Made by a program: the position numbers and the translations under genes. From the NCBI RefSeq assembly GCF_004379255.2, contig NC_056049.1:14120063-14184062 (forward strand): 64,000 nt of DNA, given 5' to 3'. Shown piece by piece: positions 19,369-31,000 of this stretch. The stretch's first letter is position 1. Each line of letters begins with the position of its first letter. The notes below the pieces were generated by a model. That model was given only the letters and a program-made list of their open reading frames with translations, did no database searches and had not been told where the DNA came from. The stretch is from Salvia splendens (taxonomy: Eukaryota; Streptophyta; Magnoliopsida; Lamiales; Lamiaceae).

Positions 19369-22184
19369 CCGGACCTGATGGCTTCTCGGCCACCTTCTAT
19401 CAAGCCTGCTGGTCCATTGTGGGGCCGGAGGTAGTGGAAGCAATCAGACAGTTCTTCAGAGGGGCCTTCCTGCCAAGGAGCATCACGGCCACAAGCATTG
19501 TCCTTATCCCAAAGAAGGCATCGCCGGAGTCATGGACCGACTACCGACCCATCAGTCTCTGCAATGTTTTAAACAAGATCATTACCAAGGTACTCACTTC
19601 TCGACTCTCTCCTTTCCTCCCACAGGTCATCTCCCCAAACCAAAGTGGTTTTGTCAAAGGTCGGCTCCTTAACGACAACGCACTTCTGGCTCAAGAAATG
19701 TTCCATGAGCTTGCTAGATGCTCCCCAGCGCCTAATGTGGCAGTAAAGATTGACATGGCTAAAGCCTATGATAGGGTCCAATGGCCCTTCCTCTTCAAAG
19801 TTTTACGCCGTATGGGATTCCCGGATTCATGGATTTCACTTATGGAGAGGTGTATTGGGTATTGCTGGTTCTCGGTCCTTGTTAACGGGGCACCCGCGGG
19901 CTTCTTTAGATCAACTCGTGGACTTCGGCAAGGAGATCCGATCTCCCCCGCTCTGTTCGTGATCGCTGCGGAATACCTGTCCCGAGCATTAGATAAGCTC
20001 ATCCTCGGCCAAAAGGACATGACGTACAAAGCCTCCCGGAGATGCATGGAGATCAGCCATCTAGCCTATGCGGACGACATTATCATCTTCACCCAAGCGG
20101 CGGCAAATCCTATGCGCCGGCTAAGAGCTTGTCTTGAAAAGTATGAAAGAGTCTCCGGCCAACAAGTCAGCCTTGCTAAGAGTAATTTCTATATTGCCGA
20201 GGCCCATGAGCATTGGGCAAACTCGATCCAGGCGGAAGGGGGCTTCACTAGAGGGGTTTTCCCTTTCCTCTACCTCGGAGTACCAATCTATCGTGGTGTC
20301 AAACGCACGGACATGTTCCTCTTTCTACGAGAAAAGATTGCAAGAAGGATCTCAGGATGGGCACACCGTCACCTATCCTTTGGAGGAAGGCTTACGTTGA
20401 TTAAGAGCACCCTTGAAGCGATCCCCTTACACATCTTCCAAGCCGTCGAGCCCACGGCCGGTACCCTTAAGCAACTTGATCAACAAATGGCCCGATTCTT
20501 TTGGGGGTCTACGAATGAGAAGAAGCGGACCCATTGGATTGGTTGGGAACAAATGTGTCGGCCCACTGATGAAGGAGGCCTTGGGATCCGGAAAACTATG
20601 GAGGTCCTCCGCGCCTTCAATATCAAACTTTGGTGGCGCTTTCGGGAGCAAAACTCCCTTTGGGCAAGATACATGATGGCAAAATATTGCACCAACTCCA
20701 CACCGCTCACCTTGAGACTGCCGAGCAGGAGTAGCCCTACGTGGAGAAGGCTCTCAAGAGCATGGCCCCTCGCACAACCGCACATGAGATGGCTAGTGGG
20801 ACAAGGGGACATCTACTTCTGGGATGACATTTGGCTTGGCAATAGCCCTCTGAGGGAATTTAGTCTTGATGATAGGGGAAGACCAACCACCCGGGTTTCG
20901 GCGTTCATTACTAATGGGGGTTGGGATGTGCCCAAGCTTCAGCTTCTTCACAATCAGGCCGGCCTCCCTCAGCATGTTATCGATGGCATCATTAATACAC
21001 CGATCCTCCATGATGAACAGGATATCCTGAGGTGGAACCTCTCTAAACATGGGGAATTCACGGTGGCTTCGACATGGGACACACTTCGAGGGCGAAACCC
21101 GATCATCCAAGGTTTGGGGGACGTTTGGAAGGCAGGCCTCACCAACTCAATAGCCATCTTTATCTGGAGGCTTCTCTCCAATCGGGTGCCGGTTGACACG
21201 AAGCTTCAGTGGCGGGAGATTGAGCTAGCCTCTAAGTGCCAATGCTGCCCCCACCGACCGAATACCGAGTCCCTCCAACACCTCTTCATCCAGGGACATG
21301 GAGCTCGCAGAGTATGGAGCGAGTTTGACGGTTGGTTCACAGGCCCGTTCCCCCGCATCCATATCAATGATACAATCCCTACGAGAATCGAAGTGTGGGC
21401 GCGAAGGTACCAACAGCCGAACAAGAAACATCTTAGCCGAGCCACTCCATACCTCATTCTGTGGTTTATCTGGTCGGAGAGAAACAGGAGTCGCCACCAA
21501 GGCACACAGTTTAAACCACAAAACGTGGTATGGCAGGTCCACATGTTCATTCGGAATGCTATGTCCAATGGAAGCTTGAAGCCGAAACATTGGAAGGGAG
21601 TTAAACTTGGAATCAACATTCCTCAAGCGGCGGCAATCAGGGCGCTACCCCTAGCCATGGCAATCAAATGGAACCCCCCGGACCAGCCGTGGATAAAGCT
21701 CAACACAGATGGCTCCTACAATGAAGCGAACGGTAGAACAGGGGCTGGAGGGATTATTCGAGACCACTTGGGTAAGATGCTCGTCGCCTTCAGCACACCC
21801 CTAGAAGCACACTCGGCGTTAGAGGCGGAGCTGTTGGCCATGCTCCACGGGCTAAATATAGCCAAAGAACTCGCCCTACCAATCTGGATTGAGTCCGATG
21901 CAGAGCAAGCAATCAAATTGGTCAATGGGACAGGATGGGGCCCGGCACTCGCCCGGCAAGCGGTGGCGCAACTAACCCTTCATAAACGCCAACTCAAATT
22001 CCGAGCCACCTTCATACACAGGGAGGGGAACAAAGCGGCGGATTTCCTTGCGAAATTGGGGCTAGACCAAGACAGTGGTCTACGAATGCACTACAACTCA
22101 GCACCGAGAGAACTGTTGGACTTGGTTAGATTGGACGAGATGGGAGTGTCGCACATCCGATACCTTGACGGGAACGGGCATTAA
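19369..22184 (+). pseudogene. LINE-3 ORF2, 3' part (RT, zf-RVT, RNase H)
   Basis: Continuation of the 12672 frame after Gyp-A, open to TAA at 22182-22184; the full protein would be about 1386 residues. RT motifs: NQSGFVKGRLLNDNALLAQEM, VKIDMAKAYDRVQWPF, RGLRQGDPISPALF and AYADDIIIF (about 20063-20090). The zf-RVT-like segment reads SKCQCCPHRPNTESLQHLF (about 21233-21290). The C-terminal RNase H shows LNTDGSYNEA, ALEAELLAML, ESDAEQAIKLVNG and HREGNKAADFLAK (about 21690-22060). No stop or frameshift is present, so the only break in this ORF2 is the gypsy insertion. RNase H at the end of ORF2 is a known feature of one plant L1 lineage. Confidence 0.94.
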
Positions 22185-22432
22185 AGCTGATAATGAGACG
22201 ATGGGAGACAATAGTGACTAGCTTTTTGGTTAATTGTATTTTGGAAAAGAGTATGATGAGGTCCGAACCTTGTGGGATTGGACCGCATACTACTCTTGAT
22301 TTGTTACGGCACACCACTTTTGGGTGTGGCCACGCCTTGTAATTACCGCCTTTGGAATTATAGGGATGAGGGACCCACGAACCCTCCACCGTAGAGGTGT
22401 TTGATAAAAAAAAAAAAAAAAAAAAAAAAAAA
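22185..22432 (+). other. LINE-3 3' UTR and poly(A) tail
   Basis: About 220 bases after the ORF2 stop, then 27 A residues (22406-22432). Holds the ACTTTTG-loop hairpin (22310-22328) and, just before the tail, aaccctccaccgtagaggtg, which can form a CACC/GGTG stem. The last about 60 bases are shared with LINE-2, -5 and -6. The order hairpin, aattac, ggg-cc, aaccctccacc, ggtg, tail also matches the O1E elements. Confidence 0.85.
22310..22328 (+). promoter_or_regulatory. 3' UTR hairpin with ACTTTTG loop (LINE-3)
   Basis: CACACC (22310-22315), loop ACTTTTG (22316-22322), GGTGTG (22323-22328): a perfect 6-bp stem, about 80 bases before the tail. LINE-5 has CACATC/GGTGTG with the same loop (one G-U pair), and the O1E elements carry the same loop core on entirely different stems. 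It is a candidate recognition structure for the LINE RT. Confidence 0.65.
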
Positions 22433-23048
22433 GGTTCTATGCGTGAATTGCTTGTGCGTGAAGCTCATGGTGGTGGTTTAATGGGGCATTTTGGAGTCCA
22501 TAAGACAATGAATGTTTTGCATGAACATTTTGTTTTGGCCTAAAATGCGTGTGGATGTTGAAAGAATTTGTAAAAGATGCATAACTTGCATGCAAGCCAA
22601 GTCTAAATCACACCCACATGGTTTGTACAAACCGTTACCAATTCCTAGTGCAAGGGAGGATATTTCAATGGACTTTGTCATTGTTTTGCCAAGAACAAAA
22701 AGAGGTAGAGATTCAGTTTTTGTGGTTGTTGATAGGTTTTCAAAAATGGCACATTTTATTCCATGTCACAAAACTGATGATGCATCTCATATTGCTGATT
22801 TGTTCTTTAAAGAAATTGTCCGTTTGCATGGTGTTCCTAGATCAATTGTGAGTGAACGAGATGCTTAATTTGTGAGTCATTTTTGGCGTGTGTTGTGGAA
22901 TAAGTTGGGAACTAAACTCTTGTTTTCTACTACTTGTCATCCACACACTGATGGACAAACTGAAGTAGTTAATAGGACTTTGTCTCAATGACTACGAACT
23001 TTAGTTAAAAAGAACTTGAAAAGTTGGGAGGAATGCTTACCTTTTGCT
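22433..23048 (+). pseudogene. Gyp-B5: integrase fragment of a Gyp-B element
   Basis: About 616 bases closely matching 49198-49815 of the complete Gyp-B1. It encodes part of the integrase: the HHCC zinc region ([32 protein letters not shown]), the first catalytic Asp (SMDFV) and the region up to [14 protein letters not shown]. Frame-breaking differences are an extra T near 22533, a stop in place of Lys after SERDA near 22865 and a TGA near 22989. Both ends are abrupt: LINE-3's tail on the left and LINE-4 ORF1 on the right (junction after cttttgctg). No LTR is attached. Confidence 0.88.
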
Positions 23049-25711
23049 GGCTCCACCCGGGATTGAGGTCGCTACCGTCACCTATGATGAAGGGGATGAG
23101 AGAATCGCCATTGTTCTAGACTCTCGCGACAATGCCGGCGAGATTACATCTCCCGTTCAAATTTCCGGCGAAGTCCATGACGCCGGCGATGGCCAGCCGA
23201 CCGTTGAAGCAAGTGATGACCCAGCCTGGTACGCCACCCCAACCCCCCTTGCTAGCTCACGTGATGCACAATACCCCATGGTGGAAGGAGTAGTCAACTT
23301 GCCAAATATGGATAAAGGTACAAAATCCCTTTTGAAAAGCTCCTTTGTCCCTTACCACCCTTGTGGAGGGGTCACATGTGCTGCAAATAGATCCTTGGGA
23401 GACACGATAGTCAACAATCCCGATTTGGCAAAAGAAACAAATTCTCTTTTGGAAAGCCACATAATTCCTTACCAACTTGATGAGTCACATGGTGCTTTGG
23501 TTGATGGGTCCGAAATGGATGGGAAAAAGGACAACATTCTACACCTTGCCTCCATGGACATGGCGGAAATGCTAGACAATATGGCGGCACAACCTCTTAT
23601 TGCCCCCAACAAATCGGAGATTGAACACCCATCGGTCGAGCCAACTTCTCTACGGCTGACGGCCAACGAACCACCGGAGCCAATGATTTTGGAATCCTCG
23701 ACACCATCCTATGAGGACTTCCCTCCTCTTGAGAGGGGGGAGAATTCGTAGACTCCGGGACTCTTTTGAAACTGGCCGGCCCCAGCCCGGAAAGGTAGGA
23801 AGTTGGTCGAAGTCTAAATCGGGTGACCATCCAACCCGTGTCATCATGGGATGTGTATCGGGTGTTTCGGGTGTCTCGGGAGTCTCGGGCACGTCGGGTG
23901 TATCGGGTGCCGCGGAAATGGGAGGTGTATCGGGTGTTTCGGGTATCTTTGGAGTCTCGGGCATGGTGGGTGTATCGGGTGTCTCGGGAGTCTCGGGCAC
24001 GACGGCTGTATCGGGTGCCGCGGAAATGGAGGGTGTCTCGGGCACGTCGGGCGTATCGGGTGGAGCGGTAATGGAGGGTGTCTCAGGCGTCTCGGGAGCT
24101 CCATGCGCATCGGTTGTTAAGGAGCCAAACAAAACGGGATATGTCCCGGAGAAGTCACAAGTTAACCTCGGCCAACCAAGCAGGGACTATGCGGCCAAAA
24201 CAGGAGGATTGCCGAACAAAACCATGAATGGCCCGAACCTGGCTGGTTGTGGCGCGATCAACCCGAAGCATAACCAAAGTCCAAAAACCATGGCAGACAT
24301 GCTCCGGGGAACACCAAATACCGACGGGCCACAAGTCTTTGTTCCCGAGACCATCCCCAACATTGGCTTTGCATCCACCTCGAACGGCATCCCGTCTATC
24401 AATTTCTTCGGTGCCGAAATTCAAAAGTTGGCAACCAACCTCGAACATGCAATCGTTGGTAAGTTTTCACATTCTATCCCATCTTCTCTTCAAATCCAAA
24501 AAGCTCTTGATCATATCAAGTTTTGTCGAGGATTCTCATGGAAGTATACTAACGCAAAGCATATTCTTGTTCAATTTGAGGATATTGCTGATTATGCAGG
24601 GCTTCTAAGCGGGCCTAAGGGCACCCCGGTTTGGTTTATCGATAGACATCCCATGAGGGTCTTCAAACGGTCTCTGGATTTTGACGCCTATTGTGAATCT
24701 CCCATTGCGGCTATTTGGTGTAATCTAATTGGTCTCCCGATACATCTATTTGACCAAGCGGCCCTATTTGCTATCGGGAAGCTCCTCGGCACTTTGATTC
24801 AAGTGGATCGAGCTACGGCCAACAAGGCCCGGTTATCCTTTGCACGCCTGTGTATTGAGATTGATATTACCAAGCCGCCTCCCGAAGAAATTATCTTGGA
24901 TATTTGCGGACGAGAATTGGTGCAACAAGTGAAGTGGGACAAAATCCCATCTTATTGCCATGAATGTAAGCATGTAGGCCATAAGGGTGAGGTGTGCTAT
25001 GCTGCCGGGAAAGGGGTGCGACCACCGAGACGGAACTATAATGTGGGAGCACCCAAACAATCGCAACACGGACAGCAAGCCACGAAAGGAAAGCAAGGAC
25101 AAGTGAACTAAAACAGTAGCAACAAGGATGGGAACCAACAAGGAAACACCGATGGAGATCTTAGCATAGTGGTGGCCGAACCAAACGTGCCTAGTGTAGA
25201 TGATCACGATTGGCGAGGGCCGGACATTATGGGCAACTTTCATGGGACTCACGCTCATGGCGCGGGCCCTACCTCCAAGGCCGCGATGGGGAGTGGTGGC
25301 TTGGACCATTCTCATCCGTGTTCTCCGCTTACCAGACATGGCTCGAGGGATGATTGCTTTCCCCTAGACCCGAAAGGAAATTTTGTGGAGAAGAGGGGTG
25401 ATTTCACGTCGAGACGAGGAGGGATGCGAGGCTCGGGGCGACATCATGCGACTACGGGCCGAGTTGCCCAAAAGGACCGAACCCTTCTTAGCACCAACCA
25501 ATACTACTCGCTAATGGCTAGCGAAGAATTCATGGGAGAAGAGTTTGAGAGTGCCGCCCTTGCGGATACTCTCATGATTGAGGGAGGCGAAGGTGCAACG
25601 GATCATCCCCGGGGTTCCAAGGGCGAACGCAAGCACGCTCCCAAGAGTGATCAAAAGAATGCATTCCATGGAGGCCCTTCATGCCTACCGGGTATGAACT
25701 CCCATTGTTAA
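23049..25711 (+). pseudogene. LINE-4 ORF1 with VSG repeat; one frameshift, one nonsense
   Basis: Coding starts at the left junction without a visible ATG (PPGIEVATVTYDEGDERIAIVLD) and includes LHLASMDMAEMLDNMAAQPL and EDFPPLERG. An extra G in the G-run at about 23738-23743 shifts the frame. The next segment carries an unusual (V-S-G)n repeat (about 23842-24110), then MADMLRG, the DUF4283-like core (LEHAIVGKFSHSIPSSLQIQKAL ... FIDRHPMRVFKRSLDFDAYC) and knuckle CHECKHVGHKGEVC (about 24957-25000). TAA at 25109-25111 breaks the frame in place; the C-terminus (WRGPDIMG, STNQYYSLM) continues to TAA 25709-25711. It would be an RNA-binding LINE protein if intact. Confidence 0.87.
23842..24110 (+). 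repeat. Minisatellite encoding (V-S-G)n in LINE-4 ORF1
   Basis: About 270 bases of 9-base units close to gtgtctcgg / gtgtatcgg with longer-period interruptions (gcgg-aaatgga blocks encoding AAEM). In frame it encodes runs such as GVSGVSGVSGTSGVSG. It is absent at the equivalent place in LINE-2, LINE-3 and LINE-8. Confidence 0.9.
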
Positions 25712-25713
25712 TT

Positions 25714-27950
25714 ATGTCATGCAATTTGTTGTTTTGGAATGCTAGGGGAATCGCCAACGCGATGACCCAAAACGTTCTTAAAAGATTAATACATGCTCAC
25801 TTGATTCATTTTCTTGCAATAATGGAACCACTTACATCGCCCAACCCGGAGAGATTCTCGAAGGCCTTGGGGATGGTCTTCAAAGGTTCGAATAATAATG
25901 GAAAGATCTGGGTTTTTGTGGAGGAAGGGGCTGATTTTGAGATTAAGGATGATTCGGATCAGGTCCTACATGGTTCCTTCTCATCCCCTCGCCTGGCTAA
26001 CCGCATAGCCCTATCGGCGGTCTATGCTAAATGCTCTAGGGCAGAAAGATACCCACTTTGGGAGAAAATGAAGGACATTGCTCAACTCGAGGAAGGAACC
26101 CCTTGGCTGATTGGGGGCGACTTTAACACTATTTTGGCGTCTCGGGAAAGGGTCGGTAGTAGCACAAATCGGCAGGCCGAGATGATTAACTTTGCGGATA
26201 CCATCGACGACTGTAAACTCCTGGATCCGGGCTTTGATGGAGCCGAGTTTACTTGCGCCTAGAACGGCTTATTTGAGAGATTGGATAGAGCACTTTTGAG
26301 CGAAGCATGTGCGGGAGTTTTTGAGACCACTAGGGTGACGAACCTGCCCCAAGTTGCCTCGGATCATGGGCCGGTCCTCGTCAAATGCATTCTCTCGAGC
26401 ACAAACCATGGAGGTAAAGCGTTCAGGTTCCAAAATATGTGGATAAGGCATGAAGGTTTTTTGGATGTTGTCCGGCAAGATTGGACAAGCCCAACAAAGG
26501 CCGGGGGTCTCCTCAACTTACAAATCAAGCTGGCTAGAGTTAAGAAAGCCCTTAAGCGATGGAATAAAGAGGAGTTTGGGAATATCCAAGCTAATATTAA
26601 GCTAATGGAAGAGGACATTGCCGCGGCCCAAAAGGCGTTTGAAGAAAGGCCGACGCCGGACAATAGGACGTTGATCAACAAACTCATTGCGAATTATATC
26701 CTCCTTCTCAAAATGGAAGAGGACTTTTGGAGGCAAAAGGCGACCCTCCGATGGCTTGCGGGGGGAGACAAAAACACAAGGTTCTACCAAAGTTGGGTAA
26801 AACAGAAAAGAATCTGAATGCGGATCCATAAAATTAACGCCCATGGCCGAGAGCTTACTGAAGAAAATGAGATCAAGAATTCGGCGGTCGAATTTTATCG
26901 GAACCTCCTAGTGCCCGATCCAATGGAGTTAGCGGAACTCGATCTTGGGATTATCCGACCTCTCCCACCTTCGGCATGTATGGAAGGCTTGACCACTCCA
27001 CCCGACGCAGATGAGGTTAAGCTAGTCGTCTTTGATATGTCAGGAAACAGCACGCCAGAGCCCGATGGATTCACGGCGACCTTTTACCAAGCTTGCTGGG
27101 GGTGCGTAGGGCCGGATGTGGTTGAGGCGATTAGACAATTCTTCCATGGGGCCTTCCTCCCTAGGAGTATCACTGCCACTAGTATTGTCCTCATCCCCAA
27201 AAAGGACTTACCGAAGGCATGGGGAGACTACAGGCCCATTTGCCTTTGCAACGTGATCAATAAAATCATCACTAAGATCCTAATGAAGAGACTCACTCCG
27301 CTCCTCCCGGAGGTCATCTCCTCGAACCAAAGTGGCTTTGTTAAGGGTCGTCTCTTAAATGACAATGTCCTCCTTGCACAGGAAATGTTTCATGAATTGT
27401 CAAGGTGCACCCCGTCTCCCAATGTTGCGATCAAGATTGACATAGTAAAAGCATATGATCGTGTACAATGGCCCTTCCTCCTTAGGATTCTTCGATGCAT
27501 GGGCTTCTCGGAAACGTGGGTCTCCATGATAAATAGGTGCATTGGATCATGCTGGTTCTCAGTTTTAATTAATGGTGCACCGGCGGGTTTCTTCAAATCC
27601 ACCAGGGGCCTCAGGCAGGGCGACCCCATCTCCCCGGCCCTCTTCGTTATTGCTGCGGAATACCTATCTAGGGCCCTTGATAAAGCTATCCTGGGCCACA
27701 AAGACATGGTCTATAAAGCCTCCCGCCGATGCATGGAGATAAGTCACCTTGCCTATGCGGATGATATAATCGTTTTCACTCAAGCAGCCGCGGGGTCCCT
27801 ACGAAAACTTAGAAGTTGTCTCGATGATTATGCGGGGGTCTCGGGGCAGATGATCAACCTCTCCAAGAGTAGCTACTACAATTTCGAGGAGCATGGAGGT
27901 TGGGCAAATTTAATTCAAGCAGAAGGAGGCTTCACCCGAGGTACCTTCCC
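25714..27950 (+). pseudogene. LINE-4 ORF2 (endonuclease-RT), two nonsense codons, 3'-truncated
   Basis: ATG 25714, two bases after the ORF1 stop. Endonuclease motifs LFWNARGIAN, AIMEPLT, GGDFNTIL and ASDHGPVL are present. An in-frame TAG at 26260-26262 replaces the Lys of the usual WAKNGL, and a CGA-to-TGA stop is at 26815-26817; the frame is otherwise continuous. RT motifs: NQSGFVKGRLLNDNVLLAQEM, IDIVKAYDRVQWPF (Val for Met), LRQGDPISPALF and AYADDIIVF (about 27750-27780). Ends at about 27950 within GGFTRGTFP. APEPDGF replaces APGPDGF. Inactive. Confidence 0.88.
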
Positions 27951-28042
27951 CCCCTTTTTTTTTTAATCAAACACCTTCATGGTGGAGGGTTCGTGGGTCC
28001 CTCATCCCTGCATTTCAAAAGACGTTGCAAACAAAGCGTGGC

Positions 28043-28061
28043 CACACCCAAAAGTGATGTG
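28043..28061 (-). promoter_or_regulatory. 3' UTR hairpin with ACTTTTG loop (LINE-5)
   Basis: In element sense CACATC-ACTTTTG-GGTGTG, a 6-bp stem with one U-G pair, same loop and similar distance from the tail as in LINE-3. The surrounding 3' UTR (27966-28188) holds nothing else that I recognise. Confidence 0.6.
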
Positions 28062-31000
28062 CCAAAACAAATTTAGGAGTAGAGTGCGGTCCGAAGCAAT
28101 AAGCCCGGACCTCATTATACTCCCTTACAAAAACAAAATACAGTTAATCCATGATCAAAGCCGATACCCTCCTATCCTCCAATTCAGACTATTCTTCATC
28201 CTCATGTTGGACCCGAATGTTCGGAACTCCCATTGCTTCCATCCTAGTAATCGCATTGAGGTGTCTCGGCATCGTGTGGGCACTCATTCGGTAGTAGTTG
28301 TGACACCCTAATTCCATTTTAGCTAGTAGATCTCCGGCCCTATTCCCTTCCCGATGAATGAAAGTGGCGCGCACGTCTTGATGGCGCTTGAGGAGTGAGA
28401 TTTGCGCCAAAACCCGGCTGGTGTGTGCCGGACCCCATCTTGTACCATTAAGGAGCTGGACCGCTTGTTGTGCATCCGATTCAATCCAGATAGGTCGATT
28501 GAATTCTAAGGCAAGGATCAGACCGAGATGAACGGCATGAAGCTCCGCCTCCAGGGCTGAGTGAGCCTCCAGCGGGGAAGCGAACGCTGCAAGCACTTTT
28601 CCGGTATGATCTCGGATGATACCACCTCCCCCGGCTTTATCCGAAGCTTCCACATACGCACCATCGGTGTTAAGCTTGATCCAGGGGTCATCCGGCGGGT
28701 GCCATTTAATGGCCACCGCTAGCGGCCTATGGCTCCGTGATCCATCATTGCTTGGGATGGTGATTTTGAGGCGAACTCCCTTCCAATGCTTCCTCTTGTA
28801 TATCCCGTTAGCCATATTATTTCTGACGAAGACTTGCACTTGCCAAACAACATTAAATGGCTTAAATTGTACCGACTGGTGGCGACTTCTATTCCGTTCT
28901 GCCCAAATGAACCAAAATATGAGATACGGCAAGGCCCGGCTTAAGTGTTTCCTACCCGGTTGGCGAGCTCTCTTTGCCCAGACTTCAAGCCGATCCGGTA
29001 TAGTGTCATTGATCCGTAGAGGTGATGAAGAGCCCTCAAACCATGCATCAAATTCCCTCCATATCCCGCGAGCCCCGTCCCCTTGAATGAAAAGATGTTG
29101 GAGAGATTCGATCCTTGGTCTATGTGGGCAGCATTGACATTTGGATGCCGATTCCATTCGTCTCCATTGTAGCTTTGTATCCACTGGGATGCGGTTGGAG
29201 AGTAGTCGCCATATAAAGATAGCAATAGATGATGTGAGCCCCGCTCTCCATATGTCATTCAGGCCCTGAACAATCGGCCTTTGGCTTCTCAAGGTCTCCC
29301 ATGTAGATGCTAGTGAAAATTCTCCATTAGGTGATAACTTCCATCTTGGCACGTCCGGCCCGTCCGAGATGATTGGTGTATCAAGAATCCTCTGGACTAA
29401 ATGTTGTGGTAGGCCCGCTTGTGCTTGAAGGATCCGTAACTTAGTCTCATCCCATGCACCATCCGTAATATAATCCGCCACGCGCTCAAGAGGATCTCTC
29501 CTATCATCAAGGCTGAGATCTCTTAAGGGAACCTCTCCGAGCCATAAGTCGTCCCAGAAAAGCATCTTACCTTCTCCCACCACCCATCGAATGTGCGGTT
29601 GAGTCTGGGCCCGAGCCTTTAAAATTCTCTTCCAGGTAGGGCTGCCCCTCCCCATGGCTTTAGCTGTGAGTGGAGAAGCCTTATGGCAATATTTAGTCAT
29701 CATGTACGTAGCCCAAAGGCAGTTTTGTTCCCTAAACCGCCACCACAACTTGATATTAAAAGCACGTAAGACTTTTTTGATCTTCCGAATGCCCAAGCCT
29801 CCTTCAGCCGTGGGTAGGCAGACCTGGTCCCAACAAATCCAGTGCGTCCTTTTCTTCTCATTAGTTGACCCCCAAAAGAATCTAGCAATCTGCTGATCCA
29901 ATTCCTTGAGGGACCACCCGTAGGCTCGATAGCTTGAAAAATGTGTAGAGGGATCGCTTCTAGTGTGCTTTTAATCAGAGTGAGTCTCCCCCCAAATGAG
30001 AGGTGCCGATGGGCCCACCCAGAGATCCTAGCCGAGAATTTCTCCCGGATGAACAAGAACATACTCGTGCGCTTAACCCCCCGGTAAATAGGGACTCCAA
30101 GGTAAAGGAAGGGAAACGTACCTCGAGAGAAACCTCCTTCGCTTTGTATTGTGTTTGTCCACCCTTCATGGGCCTCGGCAACATAGAAGTTGCACTTACG
30201 GAGGTTGATTTGCTGACCAGACACCTCAGCATAGTGATCCAGACAGCCACGAAGCCTTCGAAGGGGGTTCACGGCCGCTTGCGTGAAGATAATGATGTCA
30301 TCCGCATAGGCGAGGTGGCTGATCTCCATACTTCCCCGGGTTGCTTTGAATGTCATCTCTTTTTTCCCAAGGATGAGTTTATCAAGTAGTCTCGAGAGAT
30401 AGTCCGCTGCAAGAACGAAGAGGGCGGGGGAGATGGGATCCCCTTGCCTTAGTCCACGGGTGGATTTGAAGAAGCCTGTCGGCGCCCCATTGATAAGAAT
30501 CGAAAACCAACAGGATCCAATGCACCTTTCAATGAGCGTCACCCATTGCTCGGGGAAGCCCATGTGCTTAATGACTTTAAGGAGGAACGGCCATTGGACT
30601 CGATCATAGGCCTTAGCCATATCAATCTTAATTGCAACGTTAGGGGCCGGGGAGCTTCGTTGGAGCTCATGGAACATCTCTTGTGCAAGTAGCACATTAT
30701 CATTGAGAAGCCTTCCTTTGACAAACCCCCTTTGATTCGGAGCGACAACACAAGGGAGAAGTGGGGCAAGTCGCTTCGTGAGGACTTTAATAATCACCTT
30801 ATTGATCACATTGCACAAGCTAATTGGTCGGTAGTCTCCCCAAGTCTCAGGTATAGGCTTCTTGGGGATGAGAACTATGCTCGTGGCCGTGAAGCTTCGA
30901 TGGAGGAAGGCCCCACCAAAAAATTGCCTAACCGCATCCACCACATCTGGTCCCACATTGCCCCAACAAACTTGGAAGAATAATGCCTAGAATCCATCCG

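Larger units (their letters stand above)
10087..22432 (+). mobile_element. LINE-3: best-preserved L1-type LINE, split by Gyp-A
   Basis: Contains an open ORF1 (10090-12672), an ORF2 that is open throughout except for the clean Gyp-A insertion (12672-14016, resuming at 19369-22184), a 3' UTR and a 27-base A-tail (about 22406-22432). The 5' end is probably truncated: LINE-4 carries about 40 further ORF1 codons upstream of the point where LINE-3 begins. No left target duplication matching the sequence after the A-tail (ggttctatgcg) was found near 10087. Because no stop or frameshift is visible outside the gypsy insertion, this copy, or its parent, may have been an active source of LINE proteins recently. 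Confidence 0.9.
23049..27950 (+). mobile_element. LINE-4: L1-type LINE, truncated in RT by LINE-5
   Basis: ORF1 (23049-25711) and ORF2 (25714-27950), separated by TAA-TT-ATG. It is the copy with the longest ORF1 N-terminus in the window. It ends within the RT region (GGFTRGTFP) against the C/T-run of LINE-5. The lost RT end, zf-RVT, RNase H and tail do not reappear on the far side of LINE-5. Stops and one frameshift make it inactive. Confidence 0.88.

Noticed and set aside
12672..22184. A host gene with a large intron holding Gyp-A
   Set aside because: Endonuclease, RT, zf-RVT and RNase H order, A-tail and the 5-bp duplication show it is a LINE ORF2 interrupted by a retrotransposon, not an intron.
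2613..22432. Twin-priming (5' inversion) to explain adjacent opposite-strand LINEs
   Set aside because: Twin priming gives an inverted 5' part of the same element followed by a tailed 3' part; here each piece has its own ORFs or tail and the order of strands does not fit.
23842..24110. Regular short repeats resembling a CRISPR array
   Set aside because: Units are 9 bases without unique spacers, lie in frame in a eukaryotic LINE ORF1, and encode VSG repeats.
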